Below, piece after piece: positions 16,998-28,600 of a stretch of 64,000 nucleotides of DNA. The stretch covers positions 5,766,001 to 5,830,000 of the forward strand of contig NZ_CP120983.1 of the NCBI RefSeq assembly GCF_030719215.1, given 5' to 3'. A program made the position numbers and the translations under genes. Below the pieces are notes generated by a model, which was given only the letters and a program-made list of their open reading frames with translations, was not told where the DNA came from and made no database searches. How positions within the stretch are numbered: position 1 is the stretch's first letter; each line of letters begins with the position of its first letter. Source of the DNA: Streptomyces sp. Alt3 (GTDB taxonomy: Bacteria; Actinomycetota; Actinomycetes; Streptomycetales; Streptomycetaceae).

Positions 16998-19900
16998 GTG
17001 ACACACGAGGGGGTTCCGGGAGCAGGACCGGCATCGGACCCGGTCGTCGACCAGGCGTTGACCCGCTTTCCCATGGACCGTCCACGGTCGGTGGCGCTCG
17101 CCGAGGCCACGGCGACGCACCGGTTCACGCTCGACAGCGCGCTCACGTCGGGTCTGCGGCGGCTCGCGGAAGCAGCCGGCGGCACGCTGTTCGGTGCGCT
17201 GGCCGCCGCCGGCCAGGTGCTGTCCGCGGTCTACGCGGGTCAGGACGAGGTGACCGCGACCGTCCGCGGGCGGTCCACCAAGGACGACGGCGCGCCGGTC
17301 GTACTGCACGCGACCGTCGACAGCAGGCTCCCGATCGACAGCCTCCTCGGCGGGGCCCGTGACGCGGTGGGCGCCACGACGCTGCCCGGTGAGTTCGCCG
17401 TCGCCGACGTCGTGCTCCGGTTCGCCGAAGTGGACGGCGGCCTCGAGGTGTGCGTCGACCACGACCCCGCCGCGTTCGACGCGGCGACCGTCGAGCGGAT
17501 GGCCGAGGCGTTCCGCACTCTGGTGGAGGACGTGGTCGACAGACCGGGGCGGCCGCTCTCCGAGCTGCGGCTGGTGTCCGGCGACGAGCTGCACCGCATG
17601 CTCATCGACCTGAACGAGACCGGACACGAGTTCCCGGCGCACCGCAGCCTGCCGGAAATCTTCGCCGAACAGGTGCGGCTCTCCCCGGACAGGACGGCCG
17701 TGCTGTGCGGCGATGAGCGGCTCACCTACGCCGAGCTGAACGAGCGGGCCAACCGGCTCGCCCACCGCCTGCTCGCCGAGGGCGTCGCCACGGAGTCACG
17801 GGTCGCGCTCCTGCTGGACCGGTCGTTGCACGCGGTCGTGTCCATCCTGGCCGTGCTGAAGGCCGGCGGAGTCTATGTCCCGCTGCACGCCGCCTACCCC
17901 GAGGACCGGATCCGCTTCGTGCTGGCCGATGTCGACGCCGCGCTGGTGCTGACGGACCAGGCCATGGCGGCCAAGGCCGCCGTGACCGATGTCCCGGTGC
18001 TGGTGGTGGACGACGCGGCCACGACCGCGGGTCAGCCGGCCCTCGACCCCGAGCGGATTCCGGACGCCCGTCATCTGGCGTACATCATGTTCACCTCGGG
18101 TTCCACCGGGATCCCGAAGGGCGTCGCGGTCAGCCATGCCGCGGTGGTCGCCCTGGCGTGGGACCACCGCTGGCGCGCCGCGGCGCACCGGCGCGTCCTG
18201 TTCCACTCGTCGCACGCCTTCGATGCCTCGACCTACGAGCTGTGGGTACCGCTGCTGACCGGCGGTGAGATGGTCGTCGCGACGCAGGAGCCGACGCCCG
18301 CCCTCATACGCGAGCTGATCGCCGAGCACGGCGTGACGGCGATATTCCTCACCTCCGCACTGCTCCGCCTGTTCGCCGAGGAGGCGCCCGACTGTTTCGC
18401 CGGCGCGGCCACGGTGATCACCGGCGGCGAGGCGCCCTCGGCGGAGGCGCTGGAGCGAGTGATGACGCAGTGCCCCGGCACCCTGGTCGTCAACGCCTAC
18501 GGACCGACCGAGGCCACCACCTACGCGCTGCTCCAGGAACTGTCCCTGGAGCAGGTGCGCTCCGGCGCGGTGCCGATCGGACGGCCGACCGACAACACCC
18601 GGTTGTACGTGCTCGACGCGTGGCTGCGCCCGGTGCCTGTCGGCTCGGCGGGCGAGTTGTACATCGCGGGCGACGGCCTGGCCCGCTGCTACTTCGGCCG
18701 GGCGGCACTGACCGCTGAACGGTTCGTGGCCGATCCCTTCCGGGCCGGCGAGCGGCTCTACCGCACCGGCGACGTCGTCCGGTGGCGCGCCGACGGGACG
18801 ATGGACTATCTGCGCCGGGCCGACGACCAGGTCAAGATCCGCGGCCTCCGCATCGAGACCGGCGAGATCGAGAGCGCGCTCACCGCGCTCGGCGGTGTCA
18901 CCGACGCCGCGGTCGTCGTACGCGAGATACGTGGTGTCCGGCACCTGGTCGGCTACGTCGTGCCGGAACACGGCCACGAGGCCGACGTCGAGGCATGGCG
19001 CGACGCCCTGTCCGCACGACTGCCGAGCTACGAGATTCCGTCCTGGTTCGTCCCCATGGACGTACTGCCCCTGTCCAACAGTGGCAAGGTCGACCGCCGC
19101 GCGCTGCCGGCGCCGCAGGCCGACCTGCTGTCCACGGCGGACCACGTCGAGCCGCGGACGGACACCGAGCGACTGCTGGCCCAGGTGTGGGCCGAGGTCT
19201 TCGGCGTCGAGCGCGTGAGCGTGACCGACAACTTCTTCGCAGTCGGCGGCGACTCCATCCTGGCCATCAAGGTCGTCTCCCGGGTACGGCCCCACGGCAT
19301 CCGGCTGACCGCCAAGGACTTCTTCCTCACCCCGACCATCGAGGAACTGGCCGAGGCCGCCACCCGTGCGGACGGCGGTCCCTCCGACGCCCCGGCGAAG
19401 GGACCGCTCGTCCACCTCACCCCAGCCGAGACCGAGCGCCTCGCCGAGGGCGGGACCGTCGAGGACGTCTACCCGCTGACCCCGATGCAGAGCGGGATGC
19501 TCTTCGACGCGCTGATGACCGGGGACACCGGTCTGCACCTGATCCAGTTCGACCTGGTGCTCGACCACGTCGACGAACCGGATCTTCTCCGCCGGGCCTG
19601 GCAGCGGGTGGCGGAGAGGCTTCCCGTTCTGCGCACCGCCGTCGTCTGGGCCGACGTCAGCAACCCGGTGCAGGTGGTGCGTGCCGAGGCCACCCTGCCC
19701 GTGACCCAGTACGACTGGCGCGATCTGCCGGAGTCCGGACGGCGGGAGCGGTGGGACACACTGCGCGCCGCGGACCGGGCAGCGGGAACGGACCTCGCCG
19801 CCGCACCACTGGCCAGGGTCGCGATCATCCGGCTCACCGACTCCAGCGTCCGAGTGCTGTGGTCCGTCCACCACATCGTGATGGACGGGTGGAGCGGCGC

Positions 19901-22607
19901 CGAACTGCTCGCCCAGGTGGCCGCCGACTACGCGCGGCTGCGCGACGGCGAGGGGGCGGCACCGCTGTCCCGTGTGCCGTTCCGGGACTACGTGCGATGG
20001 CAGGGCGAGCAGGACCAGTCCGCGGTGGAGACGTACTGGCGCGGCGTGCTCGGCGACTTCACCGTGCCGACCCGGCTGCCCTACGACCGCCCGGCCGCGC
20101 CGGACTACCGGCCGCGCGCGACCGAGTGGGTGGAGGTGGACATCGCCCCCGAGCTGTCCGCACGGCTCGGGGAGATGGCCAAGCGGACGAAGCTGACCAT
20201 GAGCACGTTGCTGCAGGGCGCGTGGGCGCTGCTGCTCTCGCGCTACGGCGGAGGCCAGGACGTCTGCTTCGGCGGCACGGTGTCAGGCCGGACACCGGAC
20301 CTCGCGGGCATCGACTCCATCATCGGCATGCTGGTCAACACGCTGCCGGTCCTCACGAGGGTGGACAGCGGGCACAACCTGGTGTCCTGGCTGGCCGGGC
20401 TCCAGGAGGAGCAGGCCGGCGCCCGGGACTTCGAGGCCGTGTCACTGACCCAGGCGCAGTCGTGGAGCGGCCTCTCCGCCGGGGACAGCCTGTTCGACAG
20501 CATCATCGTCTTCGAGAACTACCCTTTCGACGAGCGGGCGTTCACCGCGCACGGTCTGGAACTCAGCCACTTCGACACCGAGGTCGGCGCGGGTGCCGCG
20601 CTCGGCGTCGTCGTCCTCCCCGGTGACCGGCTCACCATGCGGCTGCACCACGACCCGGAGCTGTTCGAGGCGGACAGCGTGCGCCGCATGGCGGAATACC
20701 TGCGGACGCTGCTGGAGGCGTTCGCCGACGACCCCGGGCGGACCCTTGGCGAGCTGCCGGCCCTCTCGCCCGCCGAGCACCGGGTGGTCATGGGCGAGGT
20801 CGCCGATACGGCCGCCGGTCACTCCGTCGAGCACCGGATACACGAGTTGTTCGCCGAGCAGGTGCGGCTGCGCCCGGACGCGGTCGCGGTGGAACTCGAC
20901 GACCAGCGACTGACCTACGCCGAGCTGGACGCACGGGCCAACCAACTGGCCCACTACCTCATCGAGCGGGGCGTCGGGAGCGACGTGCTGGTGGGCATCG
21001 CGATCGAGCGGAGCCTGGACCTGTTCGTCGCCATCCTCGGCATCCTCAAGGCGGGCGGCGCGTACGTGCCGCTGGACCCGGACTACCCGGCGGACCGGCT
21101 GGCCGTCACGCTGGCCGAGACCCGCCCGCCCGTGGTGCTGGCCCATGAGCGCGGCAGCGACCGGTTCCCCCGAACCGATGCGGACCTGGTGTTCCTGGAC
21201 CGCGACCTGCCGGTCATCACCACCTACCCGGTCACCGACCCCGGACCCCGGGGCAGCGCCCGCGACCTCGCTTACGTCGTCTACACCTCGGGCTCGACCG
21301 GCCGGCCCAAGGGCGTGATGGTCGAACACCGCTCGCTCTACAACACCGTGACCGCGGTGGTCGGGCCCTACGGGCTCACGCCGAGCAGCCGGGTGTTCCA
21401 GCTGTGCTCCATGAGCTTCGACACCGGCGTACAGGACCTGTTCACCACCTGGGCCGCCGGCGGCACCATGGTCGTGCCGCGCCCGGACGTCGCACGCAAC
21501 GGTGCCTACCTGGTCGAGCACATGCTCGCGGGCGAGGTCACCACGGCATCCATCCCCATCACCGTCCTGTCGTCGCTCGGCGCGGGCTCCCTGCCAGGGA
21601 TGGACACCATCCGGGTCGGCGGCGACGTGGTCGTGCCCGAGCTGGCCGAGGCCTGGGCGCGCAACCACCGAGTGATCAACAACTACGGGCCGACCGAGGC
21701 AGGCGTGACGGTGAGCCTCTTCGAGGTCGAGCCGGGCGCGGGCCACCACAGCGTGCCGCTGGGCAAGCCGCTCGCCAACACCCGGGCCTATGTGCTCGAC
21801 GACCGGCTGTCCCTGGTGCCGATCGGGGTGCCGGGCGAGCTGTACGTGGGCGGCGTGGGCATTGCGCGAGGCTACGTCGACAACCGGGCCAGGACCGCCG
21901 AGCGGTTCGTCGCCGACCCGTTCGGCCCTCCCGGGGCGCGGCTGTACCGGACCGGTGACGTCGTCCGATGGCGCCCGGACGGCATGCTGGACTTCGTCGG
22001 GCGCGCCGACGACCAGGTCAAGATCCGCGGGTTCCGGGTGGAGCCCGGCGAGATCGAGAACGTACTGCTGCGCCACGACGGGGTGGCCGAGGCCGCGGTG
22101 TCCGTGTGGCCGGACGACAAAGGCGACAAGCGACTCGTCGCCTACGTCGTGGGCCGGCCCATGACGCGGGCGACGACTTCGGAGGAGTTGCGCCGCCACC
22201 TCGGCGCCTCACTGCCCGACTACATGATCCCGTCCGCGGTCGTCCTGCTGGAGCACATGCCGCTCAACCACAACGGCAAGCTCGACAGGTCGGCGCTGCC
22301 CGCGCCGACCCGTCAGGACGGCGCGGGTGCGGAATACGTCGCCCCGAGGGACCCGACCGAGGAGGCGTTGGCCCGGATCTGGTCGGAAGTGCTGGGCATC
22401 GAAAGGGTCGGCACAGCGGACAACTTCTTCGCCCTCGGCGGGGACTCGATCAACAGCCTTCGTACCACCGCCAGGATGCGTACCGCATTCGGCGTCGAGA
22501 TCACCCCCCGGGACGTCTTCGAGGAGCCGACGATCGCCGCTCTGGCCGCCACCATCCACGACCGGATCCTGGCCCGGGTGCTGGAGACGGCCGCAGTTCA
22601 GACCTGA
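16998..22607 (+). CDS. NRPS 1: (C-remnant)-A1-T-C-A2-T
   Basis: About 1869 residues. Residues 25-200 resemble only the second half of a condensation domain and lack HHxxxDG. A1 (about 220-700) contains 'FTSGSTGIPKG', 'FDASTYELW' and 'NAYGPTEATTY'; aligned to GrsA its pocket reads D-A-Y-F-I-G-A-T-Y-K, closest to branched hydrophobic (Val/Ile-like) codes. T1 serine is Ser753 in GGDSI. The C domain starts at about 825 with HHIVMDG at 958-964. A2 (about 1284-1760) reads D-T-Q-S-R-G-N-V-T-K, which I cannot match to a known code. T2 serine is Ser1817. No E or TE. The GTG at 16998 follows GAGGGAGG; an earlier in-frame start lacks a ribosome site. With its C-remnant it is probably the initiating synthetase of the visible line. 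Confidence 0.93.
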   Translation: MTHEGVPGAGPASDPVVDQALTRFPMDRPRSVALAEATATHRFTLDSALTSGLRRLAEAAGGTLFGALAAAGQVLSAVYAGQDEVTATVRGRSTKDDGAPVVLHATVDSRLPIDSLLGGARDAVGATTLPGEFAVADVVLRFAEVDGGLEVCVDHDPAAFDAATVERMAEAFRTLVEDVVDRPGRPLSELRLVSGDELHRMLIDLNETGHEFPAHRSLPEIFAEQVRLSPDRTAVLCGDERLTYAELNERANRLAHRLLAEGVATESRVALLLDRSLHAVVSILAVLKAGGVYVPLHAAYPEDRIRFVLADVDAALVLTDQAMAAKAAVTDVPVLVVDDAATTAGQPALDPERIPDARHLAYIMFTSGSTGIPKGVAVSHAAVVALAWDHRWRAAAHRRVLFHSSHAFDASTYELWVPLLTGGEMVVATQEPTPALIRELIAEHGVTAIFLTSALLRLFAEEAPDCFAGAATVITGGEAPSAEALERVMTQCPGTLVVNAYGPTEATTYALLQELSLEQVRSGAVPIGRPTDNTRLYVLDAWLRPVPVGSAGELYIAGDGLARCYFGRAALTAERFVADPFRAGERLYRTGDVVRWRADGTMDYLRRADDQVKIRGLRIETGEIESALTALGGVTDAAVVVREIRGVRHLVGYVVPEHGHEADVEAWRDALSARLPSYEIPSWFVPMDVLPLSNSGKVDRRALPAPQADLLSTADHVEPRTDTERLLAQVWAEVFGVERVSVTDNFFAVGGDSILAIKVVSRVRPHGIRLTAKDFFLTPTIEELAEAATRADGGPSDAPAKGPLVHLTPAETERLAEGGTVEDVYPLTPMQSGMLFDALMTGDTGLHLIQFDLVLDHVDEPDLLRRAWQRVAERLPVLRTAVVWADVSNPVQVVRAEATLPVTQYDWRDLPESGRRERWDTLRAADRAAGTDLAAAPLARVAIIRLTDSSVRVLWSVHHIVMDGWSGAELLAQVAADYARLRDGEGAAPLSRVPFRDYVRWQGEQDQSAVETYWRGVLGDFTVPTRLPYDRPAAPDYRPRATEWVEVDIAPELSARLGEMAKRTKLTMSTLLQGAWALLLSRYGGGQDVCFGGTVSGRTPDLAGIDSIIGMLVNTLPVLTRVDSGHNLVSWLAGLQEEQAGARDFEAVSLTQAQSWSGLSAGDSLFDSIIVFENYPFDERAFTAHGLELSHFDTEVGAGAALGVVVLPGDRLTMRLHHDPELFEADSVRRMAEYLRTLLEAFADDPGRTLGELPALSPAEHRVVMGEVADTAAGHSVEHRIHELFAEQVRLRPDAVAVELDDQRLTYAELDARANQLAHYLIERGVGSDVLVGIAIERSLDLFVAILGILKAGGAYVPLDPDYPADRLAVTLAETRPPVVLAHERGSDRFPRTDADLVFLDRDLPVITTYPVTDPGPRGSARDLAYVVYTSGSTGRPKGVMVEHRSLYNTVTAVVGPYGLTPSSRVFQLCSMSFDTGVQDLFTTWAAGGTMVVPRPDVARNGAYLVEHMLAGEVTTASIPITVLSSLGAGSLPGMDTIRVGGDVVVPELAEAWARNHRVINNYGPTEAGVTVSLFEVEPGAGHHSVPLGKPLANTRAYVLDDRLSLVPIGVPGELYVGGVGIARGYVDNRARTAERFVADPFGPPGARLYRTGDVVRWRPDGMLDFVGRADDQVKIRGFRVEPGEIENVLLRHDGVAEAAVSVWPDDKGDKRLVAYVVGRPMTRATTSEELRRHLGASLPDYMIPSAVVLLEHMPLNHNGKLDRSALPAPTRQDGAGAEYVAPRDPTEEALARIWSEVLGIERVGTADNFFALGGDSINSLRTTARMRTAFGVEITPRDVFEEPTIAALAATIHDRILARVLETAAVQT

Positions 22608-22645
22608 CCGCGCCGGACCCGCACCTCTGAATGGGAGAGAACAGC

Positions 22646-25600
22646 ATGGAACTGCCATCCGCCGCGAAGGACCGGTTGTCGGAGCTTCCCGACCACGTAC
22701 GGGAGCTCGTCATGCGGCAGCTCGCCGGTCAGGCCGGGTCCGCCGCCGAGGAGCTCTCGATCACCCCGGCACCCCGGGACGGTGCGCTGCCGTTGTCGGC
22801 CGGCCAGAAAGGGCTGTGGTTCCTGGCCGAACTGAACCCCGGCAGCGTCGAGTACAACGCGCCGCGGGTGTTGAGGCTTACCGGCGAACTCCACATCGAG
22901 GCGCTGCGCGCGGCCCTCGACGGCGTGGTCGAGCGGCACGAGGCGCTGCGCACCACCATCGGCGATGTCGAGGGCCACGGTTTCCAGGTGGTGCACGAGC
23001 CCGGCCGGGTGCCGGTCGAGATCATCGACCTGTCCGGGCTGCCGGAGCCCGAGCGTGCGGCCGAACTCGAACACTGCCTGGAGCGCGAGGGGGCCACGCC
23101 GTTCGACCTGCGCCGCGGTCCGCTGTTCCGGGTGACACTGGTGAGCCTCGCCGCGGACGAGCACGTGCTGGTGCTGGGCCTGCACCACATCGTCGGCGAC
23201 GGCTGGTCCATCGGCATCCTGGTCGACGAGCTCTGCACCCGGTACACGGCGCAGGTGCGCGGCGAGACGGTCGTGCTGCCGGACCTGCCGCTGCAGTTCG
23301 CCGACTTCGCCGTCTGGCAGCAGGAACGGCTGGCCGGCCCGGACGTGGCGGGTCAGGTCGACTACTGGCGGCGGCAGCTCGCCGCGCTGCCGCCGGTGGA
23401 GCTGCCGACGGACCGCCCGCGGCCCCCGGTGTTCGGCACCGCGGGCGAGGTGCACGAGATCACCGTGCCCGAACCGCTGACCCGGCGGCTGACGGAACTC
23501 GGCGCGCGCAACGGCTCCACACTGTTCATGACACTGGTGGCCGCCAGTCAGCTGCTGTTCGCCCGGTACTCGGGGCAGGGCGACATCGCGGTGGGCTCCG
23601 TGACCGCAGGCCGCGGCCGGGCCGAACTGGACGATCTCATCGGCTACTTCAGCGACACCGTCATCCTGCGGTCCCAGGTGGACGAATCACGGTCCTTCAC
23701 CGACTTCCTCGGCGACGTCCGCTCCACCGTGCTCGACGCGTTCGCCAACGACGGAGTCCCGTTCCAGCTGTTGGTCGACACCCTGCGGCCGGAGCGTGAC
23801 CCGAGTCGGTCCCCCCTGGTGCAGGTGATGGTCAGCCTCCAGAACGCGCTGGACGGAAAGGCCGAACTGCCGGGCCTGCGGGTCACGGAGATCGCCCCGC
23901 CGACACACGTCTCCAAGTTCGACGTTTCCTTCGACTTCCACGAGCACGACGGTGAACTCACCGGCCATGTCGAGTACAGCACCGACCTGTTCGACCAGGC
24001 GACGATCGAGCGGATGGGCGGGCACCTGCTGACCCTGCTCGAAGGTCTCGCCGCGCGGCCGGACGGGCCGATGCGTGACCTGCCCATGATCACCGAGACG
24101 GAACTGCACAGGCTGACCGTCGAGTGGAACGGTCCCACGGTGGAGTTCGGCCCGCCCCGGTGCGTGCACGAGCTCTACGACGAGCAGACCGCGCTCACCC
24201 CCGACGAGGTGGCGGTGAGCTGCGCGGGCGAGAAACTGACCTTCGCCGCGCTGGCCTCCCGAAGCAATCAGCTGGCGCACCACCTGAGGGGCCTGGGCGC
24301 GGAGCCGGGAACGCGGGTCGGCGTGTGCGTCGAGCGCGGCGTGGACGCGATGGTCGCGCTGCTCGGCGTGATGAAGTCGGGCGCGACCTTCGTACCGCTC
24401 GACCCGGACTATCCGGCGGAGCGGCTGAGCATGATGCTGGCCGACGCAGCCGCGCCGGTGGTGGTCACCGACACCGCCGTGGCGGACCGGGTCGCCGGAC
24501 ATGACGCGGCAGTGGTGTACCTCGACCGCGACCGGCCGCTGATCGACACCCTGCCGGACGGGCCGCCGCGGACCGGGGTCGGCGTGGACGATCTCGTCTA
24601 CGTGATCTACACGTCAGGTACGACCGGCAGGCCCAAGGGTGTGCAGATCAGCCACCGCAACGTGCACCACATCCTGCGGTCCTGGAACGCCAGGTACGGG
24701 CTGGACGGGATCCGCGGCCGGGCCTTGTGCGTGGCCAGCTTCGGCGTCGACCTGTTCCTCGGCGACTTCCTGTTCTCCGCGCTTTTCGGCGGCGAGATGG
24801 TGGTGTGCCCCGCGGAGGTGGTCACCGACCCGCCCGCGCTGGCGGACCTGATAACCGAGGTCCAGCCGCAGATCCTGGCCACGACGCCATCACTGGCCAG
24901 GGCGATCAGTACCGAGCTGGCCTGGCGGGGCGGTGGCGGCCTGGAGTCGGTGCGGCTGCTCTCCCTGGGTGCCGAGGGCTGGCTGGCGGAGGACTGCGCC
25001 AGCCTGCTCGAACACGTCGGCCCCGACACGCTGACCGTCAACGCCTACGGTGCGACCGAGACGACGATCGACGCCACGATATTCGCGCTGGGTGGCGACC
25101 CGGTCGAGCCCTCGCCGATCGTCCCGATCGGCAAGCCGATGGTGAACACCAGCGTGTACGTGGTGGACGAGCTGGGCCGCCCGGTGCCGATCGGGGTGCC
25201 CGGTGAGCTCTTCATCGGCGGCGGGGGCATCGCCCAGGGTTACTGGAACCGGCCCGAGCTGACCGCCGAGCGGTTCCCCCATGACGTCCTCGGGCCGGAA
25301 ACCGGCAGGTTCTACCGCACCGGGGACGTGGTGCGGTGGCGCGGCGACGGCAACCTGGAGTACCTCGGCCGGGCCGACGACCAGGTCAAGATCCGCGGCT
25401 TCCGGGTGGAGCTCGGTGAGGTGGAGACCGCGCTGACCCGCCACCCCGAGGTGGCCACCGCGGCGGCGGTCGCGCGCCGGTCCGACTCCGGCCACAACCG
25501 GCTGTTCGCCTACGTGGTGCCCGCCGGTACGCGGGCGCCCGACCCCGCCGAACTCCGGGCGTTCCTTGCCGCCAACCTTCCGAGCCAGGCGGTGCCTTCG

Positions 25601-28600
25601 GCGATCGTGGTTCTCGACGAGCTGCCGATGACCCCGAACGGGACCCTGGACCGGCGTGCCCTGGCCGTGGTGGACGAGCCCGAGGCCGACCTGTCCCGCC
25701 GGGTCGCGCCGCGCACCCCGGTCGAAGCCGTGCTCGTCGACGTCTGGGCGAAGGCGCTGGGCGTGGCGCCTGACCGCATCGGCGTCGAGGACAACTTCTT
25801 CAACCTCGGCGGTGACTCGATCCTCAGCCTCCAGGTGGTGTCGCTCGCCCGGCGATCGAACCTTCGGCTGACCACCAAGCAGATATTCCTGCGCCAGACC
25901 ATCGCCGAGCTGGCGGGCGAGGTCGTCATGGTGACCTCGCCCGACGTCGAGCAGGGACCGGTCACCGGGCCGGTGCCGCTGACGCCCGTACAACACTGGT
26001 ACTTCGAGGAGTTCCCCGACGCACCGGGCCACTTCAACCAGTCCCTGTACCTCGAACTGGATGCCGAGGTCGACGCCGACGCGCTGGGCGCGGCGTTCGC
26101 CGCCGTCCTCGACCACCACGACGGTCTGCGCCTCCGGGTCGAGCATGCCGACGGGGTGTGGCGGCAGCGCAACGAGGCCGCGGCCGACGGCACCGTGTTC
26201 GAGGCCGTCGACCTGTCCGCGCTCGACGAAGCCGCGCAGGACCAGGCGATGCGCGCGGCGATCACCAAGGCGCAGACCGGGTTCGACATCCGAGACCTTC
26301 CGCTGCTCAGGGGCCTGCTGTTCACCCTCGGCAGCGGCCGGGCTCCCCGGCTGTTCCTCTGCGCGCACCACTACGTCGTGGACGCGGTCTCCTGGCGGGT
26401 CATCCTGGCCGATCTGGAGACGGGACACCAGCAGGCGGTGAGCGGGCAGAAGGTGCGCCTGGACGCGAAGTCCACATCGCTGCGGGACTGGGCGCACCGC
26501 CTCACCGGCCTGGTGGCCGAAGGCGGGTTCGACGCGGAGCTGGGGTACTGGTCCGAGGTCGAGAGGGCCACCGTGGAAGCGGCCACGCTGCCGGTGGACC
26601 TCCAGGGACGCAACACCGTCGGCTCCGCACGCACCCTGACCCGGCGGCTGAGTTCCGACCTCACCGACGCGCTGCTGCGCAAGGTGCCCGAGGCGTACCG
26701 GACGCAGGTCAACGACGTACTGCTCAGCGCCCTCGCCCGGGTACTGCGGGAATGGGCCGGCGGGACCGTGCCTGTCGAGCTGGAGGGCCACGGGCGCGAG
26801 GACCTGTTCGACGACGTCGACCTCTCGCGTACCGTCGGCTGGTTCACCACGGTGTTTCCCGTGGCGCTGGAGCTGCCCGACGGTGAGGAATGGGGAGCCA
26901 CCCTGAAGGTGGTCAAGGAACAGCTGCGTGCCGTACCGTCCCGCGGCCTGGGCTACGGTGCCCTGCGGTACCTGGGCGCGCCGGGCCCACTGGGCCAAGG
27001 GCGCCAGTGCCAGGTCGGGTTCAACTACCACGGCCGCTTCGACGCCGACACCGGCGACGGCGGGCTCTTCCACGGCTGGTGCGAGAACCCGGTGCCCGAC
27101 CGGAGCCCCGACCAGGCCCGGCAGTGCCTGATCGACGTCACCGGCATGGTCCGTGACGGCCGGCTGGAGTTCGGCTGGGAGTACTCCGGCAACGTCCATC
27201 GTGAGGAGACGGTCGCACAGCTGGCCGAGGGCTTCCTCGTGGCACTGGAGCAGATCGTCGAGCACTGCGCCCGGCCGGGCAGCGGCGGCTGCACCCCGTC
27301 GGACTTCCCGCTGGCCGGCCTCGACCAGGCGGCAGTGGACCGGATCGTCGGCGACGGCCGCGCGGTGGAGGACATCTACCCCCTGACCCCGATGCAGAGC
27401 GGCATGCTCTTCCACTCGCTCGACGGTGGGGACAGCGACGTGTACCTCACCCACTTCGCCGCGGTGCTGGACGGGGTCGAGGACGCGCACCGGCTCGCCG
27501 AAGCGTTCCAGCGCGTGGTGGACCGCACCCCGATCCTGCGCACCGCCGTGTTCGGATCCGGTCTGGACGTTCCTCTCCAGATCGTCCGTCGCGGCGTACA
27601 ACTGCCCGTGACACACCTGGACTGGACCGACCTGTCCGAGGAGGAAAGCCGAGCGCGGTCGCAATCGCTGTGGGAGAGCCTTCACACGGGGGAACTCGAC
27701 CTGGCCGAGGCACCGCTCATGCGGCTGACCCTGGCCCGGCTGTCGTCGGAGAGCGTCCAGGTGTTCTGGTCCTCGCACCACCTGCTGCTGGACGGCTGGA
27801 GCTTCGCCGACGTGCTGGCGCAGGTCTTCGAGGAACACGCCACGCTCGGTGGCTCGGCGCCCTCCGCGCAGAAGCCGCGCCCTCCGTTCCGGGACTACGT
27901 GCAGTGGCTGGCCGAGCAGGATGACGCCGCGGCCGAGGCGCACTGGCGCCGTGCGATGGCGGGTTTCACGGCGGCCACGCCCCTGCCGTTCGACCGGGCG
28001 CCACTGGTCGCGCACGGTTCCCGGTCCTCACGCGAGGTGAACCTGCGGCTGCCCGCCGAGCGCTCACGCCGACTTTACGAGTTCGCCAGGAGCGCCCGGC
28101 TGACGGTGAACACCGTTGTGCAGGGCGCGTGGGCCCTGTTGCTCGCACGGCACAGCGGTGAGCACGATGTGTGTTTCGGCGCGACGGTGTCCGGCCGGCC
28201 CGCGGAACTGGCGGGCGCGGACGAGATCGTCGGTCTGTTCATCAACACGCTGCCCGTACGGACGCGCCTGGACAGCGGTCTCGACCTCGTGTCGTGGCTG
28301 CGGCGGATGCAGGACGAACAGGTCGCGACCCGGCAGTTCGAGCACGTGTCGCTGGGGCAGGTGCGCACATGGAGCGAGGTGCCGCGGGGTTCGAGTCTGT
28401 TCGACAGCATCGTCATCTTCGAGAGCTTCCCCCACGACCGGGACGCGGCCTCCCGGCACGGGCTCGTGGTCCGCGAGAGCAAGGGCGCGGAGGACACCAA
28501 CTACGCGCTCACGCTCACCGCCTACACCACCGACGAGCTGCACCTGCGCGTCGGTTACGACCCGAACCTGTTCTCCCGGGACACGGTGGAGCGGATGGCC

